A stretch of 64,000 nucleotides of DNA from Buxus sempervirens (taxonomy: Eukaryota; Streptophyta; Magnoliopsida; Buxales; Buxaceae), in NCBI GenBank assembly GCA_947561395.2, contig OX387183.1, positions 28,570,853-28,634,852 of the forward strand, given 5' to 3'. The notes beneath the pieces are model-generated. The model saw only the letters and a list, made by a program, of their open reading frames with translations, was not told the origin of the DNA and did not search any database. Positions within the stretch are counted from its first letter, which is position 1, and each line of letters starts with the position of its first letter. Shown here one piece after another: positions 1-11,780 of the stretch. Both the position numbers and the translations under genes were made by a program.

Positions 1-460
1 AATAATTTCTAGTTCTCTGGGTTCTGTTTGTTTGCTTAATTGTAAGAACATCTTTTTTTCATTATCAGTAAAGTTCATCCTTTTTTTATTTTTGGTTCTG
101 TTTTATCGACTATTTTATGTTCTGTTTTTTGAAAACAGAAAATTTTTATTTGTGTTGTCTTTAAATATCAATTGTGTTTATTTGTGTTATCTTTAAAATG
201 GCACTTAAAGAGCAAAATATACATGTGCTAGATGTAGATAAACACAACAATATACATAATTTTAGTAAGTTCTTAAGAAAAAACAATTATTGCCTAGGTG
301 ACCTAGGCTAGAAGAAAATTTATCACTTGGCTTTGCCTAGGTGATCCGATAACATTGAGTGGTAGTAAATAAGAATACATGTCAGCTATGATTTGCTTTG
401 GTAGTTTCAGGAGCAGATTTAAATTATATATTCTAGAAAGATTAATTTGTACAAACTATT
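1..460. other. AT-rich stretch without a recognisable gene
   Basis: No exon, RNA gene or repeat end is recognisable here. The word TGCCTAGGTGA occurs twice near 292-343, once next to a short CCTAGG palindrome. The stretch could be part of a long intron of the methyltransferase gene that resumes at 7385, or intergenic DNA; the sequence does not decide. Its last five bases (CTATT, 456-460) are one copy of the target-site duplication of the neighbouring solo LTR. Confidence 0.5.
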
Positions 461-1154
461 TGTAACGCCCCGGATCCGAGTCACGAAATAACACCGTAAC
501 TCATCCCCGGAGGTTAATTTAAAACACAGGATCGCAATATCAGAGTGAAGGAAAACCATGAATACTACAATAACTATATAACAGAGTGCGCTAAAATATT
601 CCCAAACTAAAATAAAACTCACATGTCCAAGTAACTACTCGCAAGTATCGAGCTCTCCAAGAGTATCTGATAACAAAACGAAAGCAACGGGGTGAGATAC
701 GAATATCCCAGTGAGCAGCACATGCATGCACAAATACATTTAGTTCAGTTCTAAAATATGCCATGATTACAAACCATATACAACGATGATAACACGTATA
801 ACCCAACAAAACTTCAACGATCCAATTTACATCCGTGAGGAAAACCATTGTATAAACCAAGCAGTAAAGACGATATCAATCATGCATATAGCCGTAAAGT
901 CATGTATAACCAGGTAGCAACATATCGAAGAAAACATAGTTCAACAACTCAGGTTTTTGAAATACTAGAGTGTTTATCATGGGCCACTCCGCACTAATAG
1001 AGTATTTTATCATGGGCTACTCTGCACCAATAGACCAGTGAATAAAACATATCACGTCAAACAAAAACAAATCCCCACAGTGGTCAATGTCATGTAGTTG
1101 CTTGAATTGGTTAATCGACATGCCAGAGCGACATCCACACCTCCATGTACACAG

Positions 1155-1275
1155 TTCCGGCCTACTCAGGGTATCGGACCCTCTGAAATGACGGCATACT
1201 CAGGGTATCGTCATCCAATGCCGGCCTACTCCGGGTATCAGCATTGACAACCAGGCCTACTCAGGGTTTCTGGCT
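1155..1275. repeat. Diverged tandem units (CCTACTCAGGGTATC) inside the solo LTR
   Basis: Four related units of roughly 35-40 bp share a GGCCTACTCAGGGTATC-like core with differing spacers. A related pair of GGGC.ACTC.GCA..AATAGA units lies just upstream at 978-1035. Similar sub-repeats built on AAGGGGAATCGG occur in the LTR of the Tekay-like element at 60980-61085. This supports a related family but is not proof. Confidence 0.6.
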
Positions 1276-1434
1276 GCTCTACATCAGTCGTGGCAACACT
1301 CCATGGCCATGCCATTACACCAATAAAACAAAATACATCACATTACTAAGCTTAGACTCTGGATCCAGGACAAGCTAAACCAAAACCGATAAATAACCAA
1401 TTAAAACTCCGCATTCAGTACACACATCACAAGT

Positions 1435-1575
1435 TGTTCCAACCAGAACATCAACTCACACAAGTGTTCCAACCAGAACAGCAATTCTTCACAAGTGTTC
1501 CAACCAGAACATCAACTCACACCAGTGTTCCAACCAGAACATTAATTTCTCATAAGTGTTCCAACTAGAACAGCA
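1435..1575. repeat. Array of five TGTTC-N6-GAACA palindromes, 30-31 bp period
   Basis: Units begin at 1435, 1465, 1496, 1526 and 1557. Each contains a 16-bp imperfect palindrome, TGTTC followed by about six bases and GAACA, and a less conserved spacer of about 14 bases. The regular period and the palindromic core resemble the arrays seen in the two Tat-type families further along. Confidence 0.75.
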
Positions 1576-2357
1576 ACTCATATAATTTGAAGGTTCCCAA
1601 CCTCACAACAACATTTTCATGCAATAAATTCCTGAAGTGCACCGTGCATTCAAAGGTGAACTAGCATAATAGTGTAGATGAAATTTCAGTAAAACAAATA
1701 TGGTTTTAAAACTAGCTTTTCAGAAGTAAACACATTATACAGATTCTACTACAGCATCCAATCTTCGATTAAACATAAATCAGCAAAACATCTAGATTCT
1801 CAATTTCGCTTCCATAATCCAAATCAATCAGAACGAATGTTGTGAAAACCTCAAAACACATTTTAGATGAGTGGAATAGTCTTAGGATCCCCTATAAGGT
1901 CACCATACCAAAAAGCAATAAATTCTGAGATAAAAAGTTTCAGACCTCAAAATATTCTAAGTCTGGTTAAAAACGTTGACTTTTGGTATATAATTTTTCT
2001 AGACAAATCTACAAGGAGTTTCGGGCTCAATTTTTGGTTGTAGTCTATTGATGGGTAAACACATCTCCTAGAATTTTCTGGGCTCCTGAATCACTCATCT
2101 GGGTATTAAACCTAAATCGGGCTTTTTGATTAAAACCGGGATTTAGGCATGAACTGGAAAGTTGACTTTTTATTGGCTGGGAATTAGACCTTGGAAGTAT
2201 TTTTATTGGTTCCAAATGGGGGGTAAAACCTTGTTTACATGTAAAGACTTAAGTAAATGGAGTAATAAATACACAGGACATTTACTTAAATGTCTTTCAT
2301 GTAATTAAGGGGGCTATTTTCAACAAATTCTATAATTTGGTAAGTGTATTGGACTAT

Positions 2358-2593
2358 GCGCTCACCTCCTGAAGTGAGCGCCAGGTGAGCGCCGAGTGAG
2401 CAGATAAAATTTAGGTTAAAATTCGACTATGCGCCCACTCGATATCAAGTGGGTGCGAAGTGGGAGGGAGAAGGGCGCGGGATAAGCGCGAGAAAAGCGC
2501 GAGACATCTAAGTGAGCGCGAGCTGAGCGCCAAGTGGGCGTGAGCTCGGTGCTAGGTCAACTTTCCTAAGCGCCTACTTCCCGAAGTGGGCGC
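2358..2593. repeat. GC-rich palindromes (GCGCC.ACTT..AAGTGGGCGC) in the solo LTR
   Basis: Three clear palindromes lie at 2358-2381, 2431-2456 and 2570-2593. Arms are GCGCTCAC, GCGCCCACT and GCGCCTACTT, each paired with a near-complement. Several half-sites (AAGTGAGCGC, AAGTGGGCG) lie between them. The block is much richer in CG than the surrounding LTR. Confidence 0.7.
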
Positions 2594-3473
2594 CAAGTGA
2601 GCGGTTACCCCCTGCGTTTTTCAAGTCTCTGTTAATTCCAAAACTCCAACTCTTGCCAAATTTTTTCCAGTCTGTAACTACTTCTCTAGTCTCCCAATAC
2701 CCCCAGAACACATTCAAACCTATTTTGAATTTAATCTAACATGCTTTTCAGTTATCCCCAATTTCGTTGTACAAAAACCCTTCGGACTGTCTTTGCCTAG
2801 AAACAGAGAATAATTCATTTCAATAACCATGCATTCATTGAAACCAAATCTACGAATAAACTAAACCAGTTTTTAAAACAGTGCCACTCACCTTTTATGC
2901 TTCCAAGCCTTGGCAACAGCAACCCAGAAAATCCCCCATCAGTTCGGCCGACTGCTCGCTATAGTCTAACAGAGGTTATTGAAGGAAGAAAAACCCTTCC
3001 GAACTTCTTGTTAACCAATACCTACTGGCAGTAAGTCTTCCCCAGCTCGACTCTCCCGCAGAAACTTCCCCGACTCCTTTCTCTCGAAGAACCCTAAACA
3101 AACACCGCAGCCGCAAACCTTCAACTCAAAGTATCCGCAAACGAAAAGAAAACCCTACGAGTTAAATACGCTAGGTATTTATACTTACCTTATATACACT
3201 TGATTTGGTGCAATGCTTGCCCACCAAGATTCTTGCCTATTCAACTCATTTGAGTGTGCGATTAGGTAACTGCCACTCCACAGATAACCTACACCAGCAT
3301 CTTCCCCAAATAAATAAAATTTTCCCATTTTAAATAATTCATCCTATTTAGATTTTTGAAATTAACTCTAATTAATTTCCTTTTCTCTGTTTCTAAAGTT
3401 CTCCATTAAATAAATAAGTTTTAAAAACATAAAATCGAAATTTTAATGTTATTAAAATTAGGGATTTTACACT

Positions 3474-6400
3474 ATTTTAAAGATACAAAAGAAAAATTAT
3501 ACGCAGTAAGTGGATCAAGATTGAAAATGCGCACATTTTTTCTGAAGCCACATGTATGAAAACACTATTTATATTAGTCAAGGATTTAAGCAAAAATGCT
3601 ATTTTAGGAACAATATTTTTTACAATAATCTAACCCTTCATAGTAACATAAGAATGATTAAAAACGTAAATTTTAGATGAAAAAATTATTATTTTGAAAC
3701 TTTCAAACTTCAAGAAGTAAAAGAATTGGATGTGATAGAACAATTATCAATAATTCCGGAGAATAATACGATGGAAATAACAACAAAACTGTTAAAAGAA
3801 GAACAAATTTCTCAAGAAATGAAAAAAACGATTCCAAAAGGGAATTTTACACAGAAGAATTTAGAAAATATTTATCAATTATTACAATCAATTCCATTGT
3901 ATTAATATTACAAATTTTTTTTACAAAGGTATCCTTATCTATTGCTTTCTCAATTTAACATAACAAGCAAAGAGAGTTTAACTTGTTGCCTAAACTTTAC
4001 AATAAGCCTAATTTGAAGTACTGGCCACCTGAGCTTTCTGAAGAAAATCAAGTAATTGAAGATATTGGGTCACTCAAATCTTCTCAGTCTAGTCTAGAGG
4101 AAACCATTGATCAGAATGAGAAACTAGAAAAAATCTCCTAATGAATGATTTACAAGATGATTTAAAATCAAGGTTTTGATAATTTGCAAAAGATTTTCAA
4201 TCTTGATAACGAAGGAAATTAAAATTCTCTCTGTAATCTACTAAATCATAAACTTTTTAGAGATATTATGTTTAGACAATTACCTTCAGCATTTGCCAAA
4301 TTAATTTGGCAACCCAAATTTAAAAAGAAAGTCAAAAATTCAAGCTCAATCGAAAAAACCGATGAAACTGGTACGTCGAGGGATCAATTCAAATGTACTA
4401 CAAAAGAATCATATGTGCAAACATCAAAACTGTGTTAGTACCAATGTCTCTGACAAGAATCCAAACAAAAACTTTAATTAGGAACCCAGAATCCTTTTCA
4501 AGCATTGGCAATTGAACCTGGAAGGCCAAAATAACTATCTATCTAAAATTCAAGCCCTAGCTCCACCTTACAACCAAATTTTCGAAAAAGGACAATTGGT
4601 TGCAGAGTCCTTTACAAAATCTGATAAATTTGTGGTGGCCTCAATCCCATGCCTTCAAATGCAATGTCTTTGAACTTTATAAAATCTCATTATACATACA
4701 AAACATCAGTTTTCCCTCTGGTTACAATAAAAAAAGAATCTTTTTCATATTTAACTTATAAATTTCCAATTTTTATGAATTTCCAATAACTTACGGATTT
4801 CCAATTTTTGATTGGAATAAAAATCAATTATTTGATGAATTTTTTTAGTTGACATTGACTCTTCAAAATTTAAGCACTATAATGATCCCACAAAAAAGAA
4901 AAATAAAATAAAATAAAATTCTTCCATTACTCCAACTTGTCAAATTATTCAAGTCTTTACAAATTACAATCTCTTCATGGGTTTATCCTTATCAGCGTAG
5001 AAGGTTTTCTTAAACTTTTTTAGTCTCTGTAATTTATACATATTGAGACTATTAAAAAGCTTGGTATTATACCTTTTTGAACCGTTCAGGTAACCGTTCT
5101 TGAGTACTTTATTTTGTTAAAAATTTCAATCCTTAAGTTCCAATTTGGTTTTTTGAATTTCTTATGCTCCATTCATGTAACATTACTAAAGGTCATCAAG
5201 ATTGCTTTAGTATATTTCAAAAAACAAAACCAAAAGGAAAAAAAAAAAGGAAAAAAGAAAAGAAAAAAATACCAATTATCAAGCCCATCAAAATTTCCCA
5301 ACTTATTCCATCTCTTTTCAAAATTTGCATTATCCAGCATTATTTACTACAATTACGGCATTTTACCTCAAACTCCATTTCTAGGCAATTTAAAGTCAAA
5401 TGTTGGGATCGTTCCAATGCTGATAAGTCTTCCTAACCATTTGATGAGCTGCTTTAAAAAGAATCACTCAGTGATACCTTCAAGTGAGGCAGCACAATTT
5501 CTAGTTCAAAAGAGCAGAATGTAGTGTTCATTGGCATCCTTGAATTCAAGTAAAGAGTACAAAGAGCATTTACTTAAGGTGCTCCAGTCAATGGAATACA
5601 CGATTCGAATGAAGAGACAAAGAAATCTTCCAAACCAGTGAAAAATTGTGTTTCAGGCTCAGATGATGATCTTGACATAGTATTTTTTATTAATGAAGCC
5701 CATGTAAGAGCATTTGAAAATTTGTAATAAATCTAATCCCAAGCCCACCCTAAAAAGAAGATTTAGCATGGATTACCAAATGGGCTTGTGAAAGATGAAC
5801 ATATTGACCCAAATACAATTAACTCAAGGACAAAATGATACATGTGCCATGACAAAAGCCTTTATCTCACAAGAACTTTGAAGAAGGCTCAAAAGATAAA
5901 AATCCAAAAAATATGTACTTGGAAGTCTCTAAAGGAAAGGACAAAGGAATCTCCAAGTAGTTCTTTGTTGAGAGATAAAATGTGACAACGAGGCATCCAA
6001 AGATGAATAATGATTCAAAAGAAAGCACTCATAAAAGATAAAAGAAAAAGATGTTTCATTACTAAGATGGAAGACAGTTGACAAAAGCTGGAAATATGAA
6101 GAATGCAATGCTTTATTATTCTCCATTATAAGAACCAAAGATAAGTAATTGTCAAAAGACACAGATATGAAGAGTCTAATGAAGACAAGTGGCTACAAGT
6201 GCAAGATTTTCTTGAATGTTGCAAGAATTATTGTCTCCAGTTTTGTGGATTTGAAATTATTTGTAGTCATTGGACTTTTTAAGTTCTTTCAAGTTCATAT
6301 GTTAAGTCTTATATAAATATGGGACTAAAAAAGCATTCAAGGCACCACTTGAATCACTTGCTGCACAAGATCCTTTATTCTATTGTAGTCAAGACCCTTT

Positions 6401-6530
6401 TTCCTTCTTACAATTTGAGATAGTGGGATTTAAGATCTCACTCCCAATCCCAATTGTAATCTTGAAATATGTATTCAAAGTTTTATAAATATTTCTTCTT
6501 GAATTTGATTCAAGTTTACTAGTAGGGTGC
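3474..6530 (+). other. AT-rich decayed virus-like relic (possibly caulimovirid)
   Basis: No recognisable protein domain survives. Short stretches with coding-like composition, for example around 3720-3905 and 3985-4140, resemble the AT-rich, Lys/Glu/Asn-rich style of the caulimovirid at 57.4-60.3 kb. A long non-coding part, 5500-6480, ends in a strong TATATAAATA box at about 6311, like the large-transcript promoter region of pararetroviruses. Assignment to Caulimoviridae rests on this style and layout and is weak. The relic is heavily broken. A purine-rich low-complexity tract lies at about 5230-5270. Confidence 0.3.
6308..6322 (+). promoter_or_regulatory. TATA-box-like sequence in the virus-like relic
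   Basis: A clean TATATAAATA stands in an AT-moderate context and is followed about 30 bases later by GGCACCACTTG. It resembles a plant-virus type core promoter. Activity is unknown. Confidence 0.35.
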
Positions 6531-6808
6531 ATGTGTAGTGCACACATATGCAGGAAGGGGTGGGAGGGAGCCGTTTTGCAACTGATTTAGTTTTAAAAAG
6601 ATTGAGGTAGTTATAGCTATTATACCTATTTTATTATGAACCTTAACACTGATGTGTAAGAGCTTTTTGGGGAAGTTGTGCATTATGGTTGGTATGATTC
6701 TCATGGGGCCTATCCTCGTTATATATGGTATAGATTTTATTTTTTCCCAATAATATTCTGTTGTATTACATATTCTTGCATTTGGCACTAAATACATATG
6801 CTTTTTTT

Positions 6809-7028
6809 GACACACACACACACACACACACAAACACGCTATATAGACACACACACATACACGTACATACAAACACGCGCACACACACACTCAGACACAC
6901 ACATGCATACATACATACACACACAGAGACACAAAACACACATGCACACACACACACACTATATATATATATATATATATATATATGCATGCATGTGTAC
7001 ATACATACTTTGTGTGTGTGTGTGTGTT
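6809..7028. repeat. Compound microsatellite (CA)n-(TA)n-(TG)n
   Basis: Runs of CA/AC with interruptions span 6809-6959, an (AT)n run spans about 6960-6986, and (TG)n spans 7010-7028. The CA run and the later TG run are mutually complementary around the AT core and could form a hairpin. Open frames here are composition artefacts. Confidence 0.9.
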
Positions 7029-7384
7029 TTACACATATTTTGGTGTGCATGATAGGGATCATCACTTTGTAACATGATAAAAGCTTTAGTAAGAGAATAT
7101 AACATAGAGTTCGGTGGGACTTCCACTAGTTTATGGTCCTATTTATATAAATGGATAATCAACCTAATGTATGATGCCTTTTAACATGGGTGTGTGTTGA
7201 AATGTTGACCATCCTTTGGTTGAACTTTCCTACAAAATCTGTCTCTCCTACTCTTTTTCTTTGTTTTGTACATAGGATAGTACTTCAACTGATGTAGTAA
7301 ATCTTTTCAAGATCGTTTGTGAAATTCTTGCAAGATGTGGAATTTGTGATTTCTAATTCCATCAAATTCTTTTTTTAACTTCAG
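7029..7384 (+). other. Intron sequence upstream of the first visible methyltransferase exon
   Basis: No exon is seen. The stretch ends in a polypyrimidine-type tract and CTTCAG just before 7385, a good plant splice acceptor. The preceding exon of the gene, which should encode the SAM-binding motif, is not found in 7029-7384 or anywhere upstream in the window. Confidence 0.6.
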
Positions 7385-10300
7385 CTGCCCAAAGTTTTGG
7401 GGCTAAATTCCATTGATAGAGTGTTGTTAGATGCTCCATGCAGCGGAACTGGAGTAAGTCAAGCTGGTCTAATGACCCCATTAACACTCCTATATTTATC
7501 TCTTTTCATTTTTATTTTGTTGACTTAATATAATTTAAATAGTGTTATATATTTTTCAGGTTATATCAAAAGATGAATCTGTGAAGGCTTCTAAAAGTTC
7601 TGAAGACATTCAGAACTGTGCATACTTGCAGAAGGTATTTTTAGTCTGTGGGATAATATTTTATTAGGTTGATGTGAATATTGGTGAAGTAAACTTTTGA
7701 TGGTAATGGAATTAGTTTGACCCTAGATCCACTCTACTTGTTATATAAAAATAAGGATCCAAGTCACTAGGGCAAATACATTCTCTTTTCAATCTTAACT
7801 GTGCTAGATTTCAGTGGAGGGTGGCGTTCTAGTTACCCTTTATCAGTTGAATTTTCACCTTAAGTGATGCATGGTAAGTAGACTGATGCTTTTGAAATCT
7901 GACACGATTTCAGCTGAAAAGACATCTAATCAATATACATCACTTGGGCAATTATGAGAGTGCTTTGGTCTTCTTACTAAAGTTTTCTACTTAAATTTAG
8001 GACCTGTTTAGATTTGCTGCAAAAACATTTTTAATGATTAATGTTAGCAAGAATAGATATTGGTCTTTTTTTGATTCTTGAAAACATATAACTATTACTT
8101 AGGTTTTTTAATAATGAATTCTCCCGCTGTATTGAAGTTGATTAATGTGCTATTTGTCTTTCTTTTTAGCAATTGATTCTTGCTGCAATTGACATGGTGG
8201 ATGCTAATTCCAAGTCTGGGGGATACGTTGTCTACTCCACATGTTCTATAATGATTCCTGAGGTACTTTTGTGATGATTTTTTTTTAGCTAACTGGTAAA
8301 TGTGAATTTATTTTTTGGAAATATATTTTGCAGAATGAAGCAGTCATAGACTATGCACTCAAGAAAAGGGGAGTCAAACTTGTGTCTTGTGGACTAGACT
8401 TTGGCCGTCCAGGGTAACTCTAGTTTTCAAATCTTCGCTGTCAAGAGTGAACCATATAGACATCTCGTAGTCTGATGTTTCTTTGTTTTACCAGGTTTAC
8501 CCGCTACAGGGAGCATCGATTTCATCCTTCCTTAGAAAAGACAAGACGCTTTTACCCTCATGTTCATAACATGGATGGTTTTTTTGTGGCAAAGGTGTGT
8601 TTCCTTGTGAAATATGATTATTATTATTCTTCCAAACATCAGGTTTTATTTGAAAAATTATTTTTATTTATTTCCTTTTATGTTTGGTCATCTCTCATGC
8701 TTGAACTGCTTTATAGATATGCACCGATGGGACCATGCAGATGTGGATAACTTTGCAATTTTGTTTGTCCTGGATTTTTTTTTTCTGAATTGTTGTATGC
8801 ACATCTTCATATGCTTATGCATAGACATTATTTGGATGGGCATACTCAACTGTGTATTGAAAATCTTCAGCTAGAAAATTTTAAAAATTTTGGTTTTGAT
8901 AACATTGATAAAACTGTAATCTTTAAATATATTGTTTTACTGTATGTGTTGGTTGAAATAGAGTGTTATCTGAAATAATAATCATAAATTTTGGGTAGAA
9001 TTTTGGAAAATATTATGTTTTGTTTATGTAATATATGAAACTATAAAAAGGAAAAGGTGAAAGAAATTGGGGCAAGCATTGGGTTGCCCCTGTCCTACCG
9101 TACTGATAGAATTATGGACTCCTACAGTACCTGATGTGGCTGAATCGTCGATCCAAGCCATCCATTGTGTCTGACCTGGTTATGGTTTAAGGACATGAAT
9201 CAATCCAATTTGATACTAATAGATACTTGGGACAAATCAGTAACTCTTGGACAGCTATTAAAACAAGTTGATAGTTTTACATAGTGAAAACCAGCTGTAC
9301 AGTATGTTATATTCATGTGGTTCCACTTACCGAAAAAAAAAAAAAGAGATTAATCGTGCAAAAGTTACCTAATATAAAGCAGGTAGTGTTATGGTAGTGC
9401 ATGGACTACCTTATTTTTCAATGCTTTAGCAACAGAAGACAAATGTCTGGAGCCCAAAACTTTGGTGATTTTCTTTGGCCTAAGGGTCTCATCTGACGAA
9501 AAGTTTATGGACCTTACATAGGTTGTTCAAATTGTAGGTGTAATCCAGTCTTCATTGAAGATTATTTCTATTGATGTCCATATGAATATAGCTTACTAGG
9601 TTGATGCTCCTAGGAAGCTTGTTGCACTTTTGCTTTTGGTGAGTTTTGGGTTTTTTTGCCTGCATACCTCCACCCCTTTTGTACATATTATCCTTCTTAA
9701 TCTAATATACTTTCTTTACTCATTAAAAATAATGTCTTAATTGAATTGAAGCACATATGAAAACTGGAAAAGTTGTCTTGGTTTTTATGTATGTATGAGA
9801 CACTGTTGCAGTTACTTGTGTTAATAGGTTATTCAACTTGGAGGTTTTGCTCTAGTTTGCTGAGATATAATCTTAATTGAATTGAAGTGCATTTAAAGAA
9901 CTGGGAAAATTGTCACGGGTTTTCTGATGTTCAGTTTGTAATTTAGAGCCTTGAGTCAGCCAATTGTTGGTTTTGTTGACTGGGGAACCTATTTGATAAT
10001 TTTTTGATATCTTATGTATTATTTTCTGAATTAATGCATCTGATTCCTTCATTTTGACAAATGAATGACTTGTGTAGTTTTATTAATGCATATTGCAGCT
10101 AAAGAAGATTAGCAATTCTAAGCCAACTCCAAAACCAACTGAGCAGTCAGAAATTGCAGAGCAGGAATCTGTGCCCGCTGTCATTGGGCAAAATGAAAAT
10201 GATAACTTCGGTGGAAAAGTTAAGCAGCCTGGAAATCTTAAACATCACAAGGTGCTATAAAAGCTAATGCGGTCTTAAACATTGGTGTTGTAGATGGTAA

Positions 10301-10706
10301 GGAAGAATCCCCATCCACTGAGAAGGCATGGAAAAAGAAGAGAAAATTCCAGTCAAGAGAGGAAATCTCAAGAGCTAGGTAAGAGACCTCACCTTTGTCA
10401 TGAAGATGCCTGCATTTTGCATCTTCAGAACCCTGACAAGGTCATTAGATTTCCAATTTGGTTTCTCTAAAGATTATTGTGTTAAACCTCCACTGAGTTT
10501 ACTACTCATAAATCCCGGTAACCTGAAAGATTCACTTTGACATTCCTCTTCCGCCTCTTGTTTTTACAATGAAAATGTGGCATCTGTCACAGTCCTTTTA
10601 GGAACTTTTTTCTTTATATATTTTATGATCCATTTGCAGAGAAGAAAAAAGAAAAGCATTGAGGAAAGAGAAGGCTATGAGCAGGAAAAATAGAGGTCAG
10701 AGGTGA
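7385..10706 (+). CDS. NOP2: NOP2/NSUN-type 25S rRNA (cytosine-C5) methyltransferase, last seven exons
   Basis: Exons: 7385-7453, 7560-7634, 8170-8262, 8334-8413, 8495-8594, 10099-10378 and 10640-10706, all with GT..AG introns. They encode the C-terminal catalytic part of a SAM-dependent RNA m5C methyltransferase. The first exon carries motif [10 protein letters not shown]; the third carries motif VI, STCS, whose cysteine is the attacking nucleophile in this family. [18 protein letters not shown] and FHPS..RRFYPH..N.DGFFVAK are typical of nucleolar NOP2 proteins, which methylate large-subunit rRNA and support 60S biogenesis. The lysine-rich tail ends KNRGQR and a stop at 10704. Reading on from FVAK, the sixth exon (280 bp) meets TAA at 10258-10260. 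A clearly coding tail ([20 protein letters not shown]) continues in another frame, and exon phases need 281 bp, so one base seems missing near 10250. The N-terminal half lies outside the window or is absent. Confidence 0.9.
8595..10098 (+). other. Long intron (1.5 kb) of the NOP2-type gene
   Basis: The intron begins GTGTGT and ends ATTGCAG. Neighbouring introns are only 71-535 bp. It contains a poly-A run near 9331-9345, and a diverged word pair (AATTGAATTGAAG.. at about 9739 and 9873) suggests an old internal duplication. No transposon ends or genes are evident. Confidence 0.7.
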
Positions 10707-11260
10707 TACCATGAAGCAAGGTTCAAGCATGTAGTTACATCAGGAATGATTGTTAGTAAGTTGCAGAATGCAACTGCAAGCAAACCTGGACCTGGCTGCA
10801 TGATTTTTGCAGTTGTGATTGAAGTGTCGTACAGTAATGTCTCCCTTGGCTTACTCGGTTTCAGCATTTTAGCGTCCATTTGTAACGAGCTAAATTGAAC
10901 TTTTGGTGTTTTTTAATTTTTTATAATTAATTTGTGTATTTTTCATCAATGTTTTGTTTCTCAGCGTCAAAAGTGGTCTTCAGCTTCTTTCCTGGGGCTG
11001 GAAGATGTGAAAGTTTTGTTTTATTTTGCTTAAATCTCTGTTAACTTCGCCATTCTTGTTTTGTCTAGCAAGTTTTGTTTAAGGAGATGAATCTCTCTCA
11101 AGCATTTATCAGCGCTTCTCCCATTACGCCTATTTGCGTTAAAACTACTCAATCTTGTATATGATGACCCAGAACTTTCCTTCTAATAAGACGTGTGAGC
11201 AATGACATACATCTATTACTATTGTAAATAAAACCTCATTTTTTTTTAATTTGACCCTGA
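10707..11260 (+). other. 3' untranslated region with poly(A) signal of the NOP2-type gene
   Basis: The sequence after the stop codon is T-rich, as plant 3' UTRs are. An AATAAA hexamer lies at 11227-11232, followed by a T-run. A nearer T-rich end around 10900-10970 is a possible alternative site. Confidence 0.5.
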
Positions 11261-11779
11261 TGTCATTATCATAACCAATATTTAAGGTTGTTTAAAACGT
11301 CATTCACTTTTTATCAAATCAATCCTTACATTCATTTGTTAATGCCACCTTTAATTTTCTTCTTAATTTGTTACGCACATTACGTATGCATTCCCTTACT
11401 ATGTATACATTTTTATTTTTATTTTTATCTAATTGAATCATCATTCTTACTATGTATACATTTGTTACGACGTTATCTATTTTTTATTTTTTTATTTTTT
11501 TTTTAACTTTTTGATACCAACGACTGCTGAAGGTAGGTTTAAACCCCATGTATTCGATATGAATTTTTGTTTTGGTTTTCTTTTTCTTTTAGGATTGGTC
11601 GAGATTCACACAGACATGCACCTCCATGGAGTGCAGACTTGCATGAGCCATACACGGGGGGCAACATGAACGATAGCCTTGTGTCAGATATGGGTGTTGT
11701 GCGTGTCTCCCTTTATTAAAGGAGTTTTATTGAAGCAGATGATAGGCCTTGCCACTATCTCAAGTGACATGCTTTAGAC
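11261..11779. other. Intergenic, T-rich, no gene seen
   Basis: It includes T-rich runs at 11410-11510 and a short direct repeat (TACTATGTATACATTT at about 11397 and 11447). No coding signal or element boundary could be supported. Confidence 0.5.
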
Positions 11780-11780
11780 T

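Larger units (their letters stand above)
461..3473 (-). mobile_element. Solo LTR of a Ty3/Gypsy-type element (3.0 kb)
   Basis: The block starts TGTAACGCCCC and ends GGGATTTTACA, so it has TG..CA ends. It is flanked by a perfect 5-bp direct repeat, CTATT, at 456-460 and 3474-3478. No internal coding region or second LTR is present, so it is a solo LTR, the usual product of recombination between the two LTRs of one element. The minus strand ends GGGGCGTTACA, much like the GGGGTGTTACA end of the Tekay-like LTR at 61898, and has a TATATAAG box near 3190-3200. I therefore place it on the minus strand, probably a Tekay-like chromovirus; the clade is an inference. It carries short internal repeats described separately. 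Confidence 0.85.

Noticed and set aside
5114-5524. 136-residue open frame in the virus-like relic
   Set aside because: A Lys-rich run from A-rich low complexity with no domain. Not supportable as a gene.
6766-7072. Overlapping His/Thr- and Cys/Val-rich open frames on both strands
   Set aside because: Produced by the CA/TG microsatellite.
8475-8874. Open frames running from a NOP2 exon into intron sequence
   Set aside because: They read through a good GT donor at 8595. The residues after FFVAK are not conserved-looking, and the exon continues at 10099.
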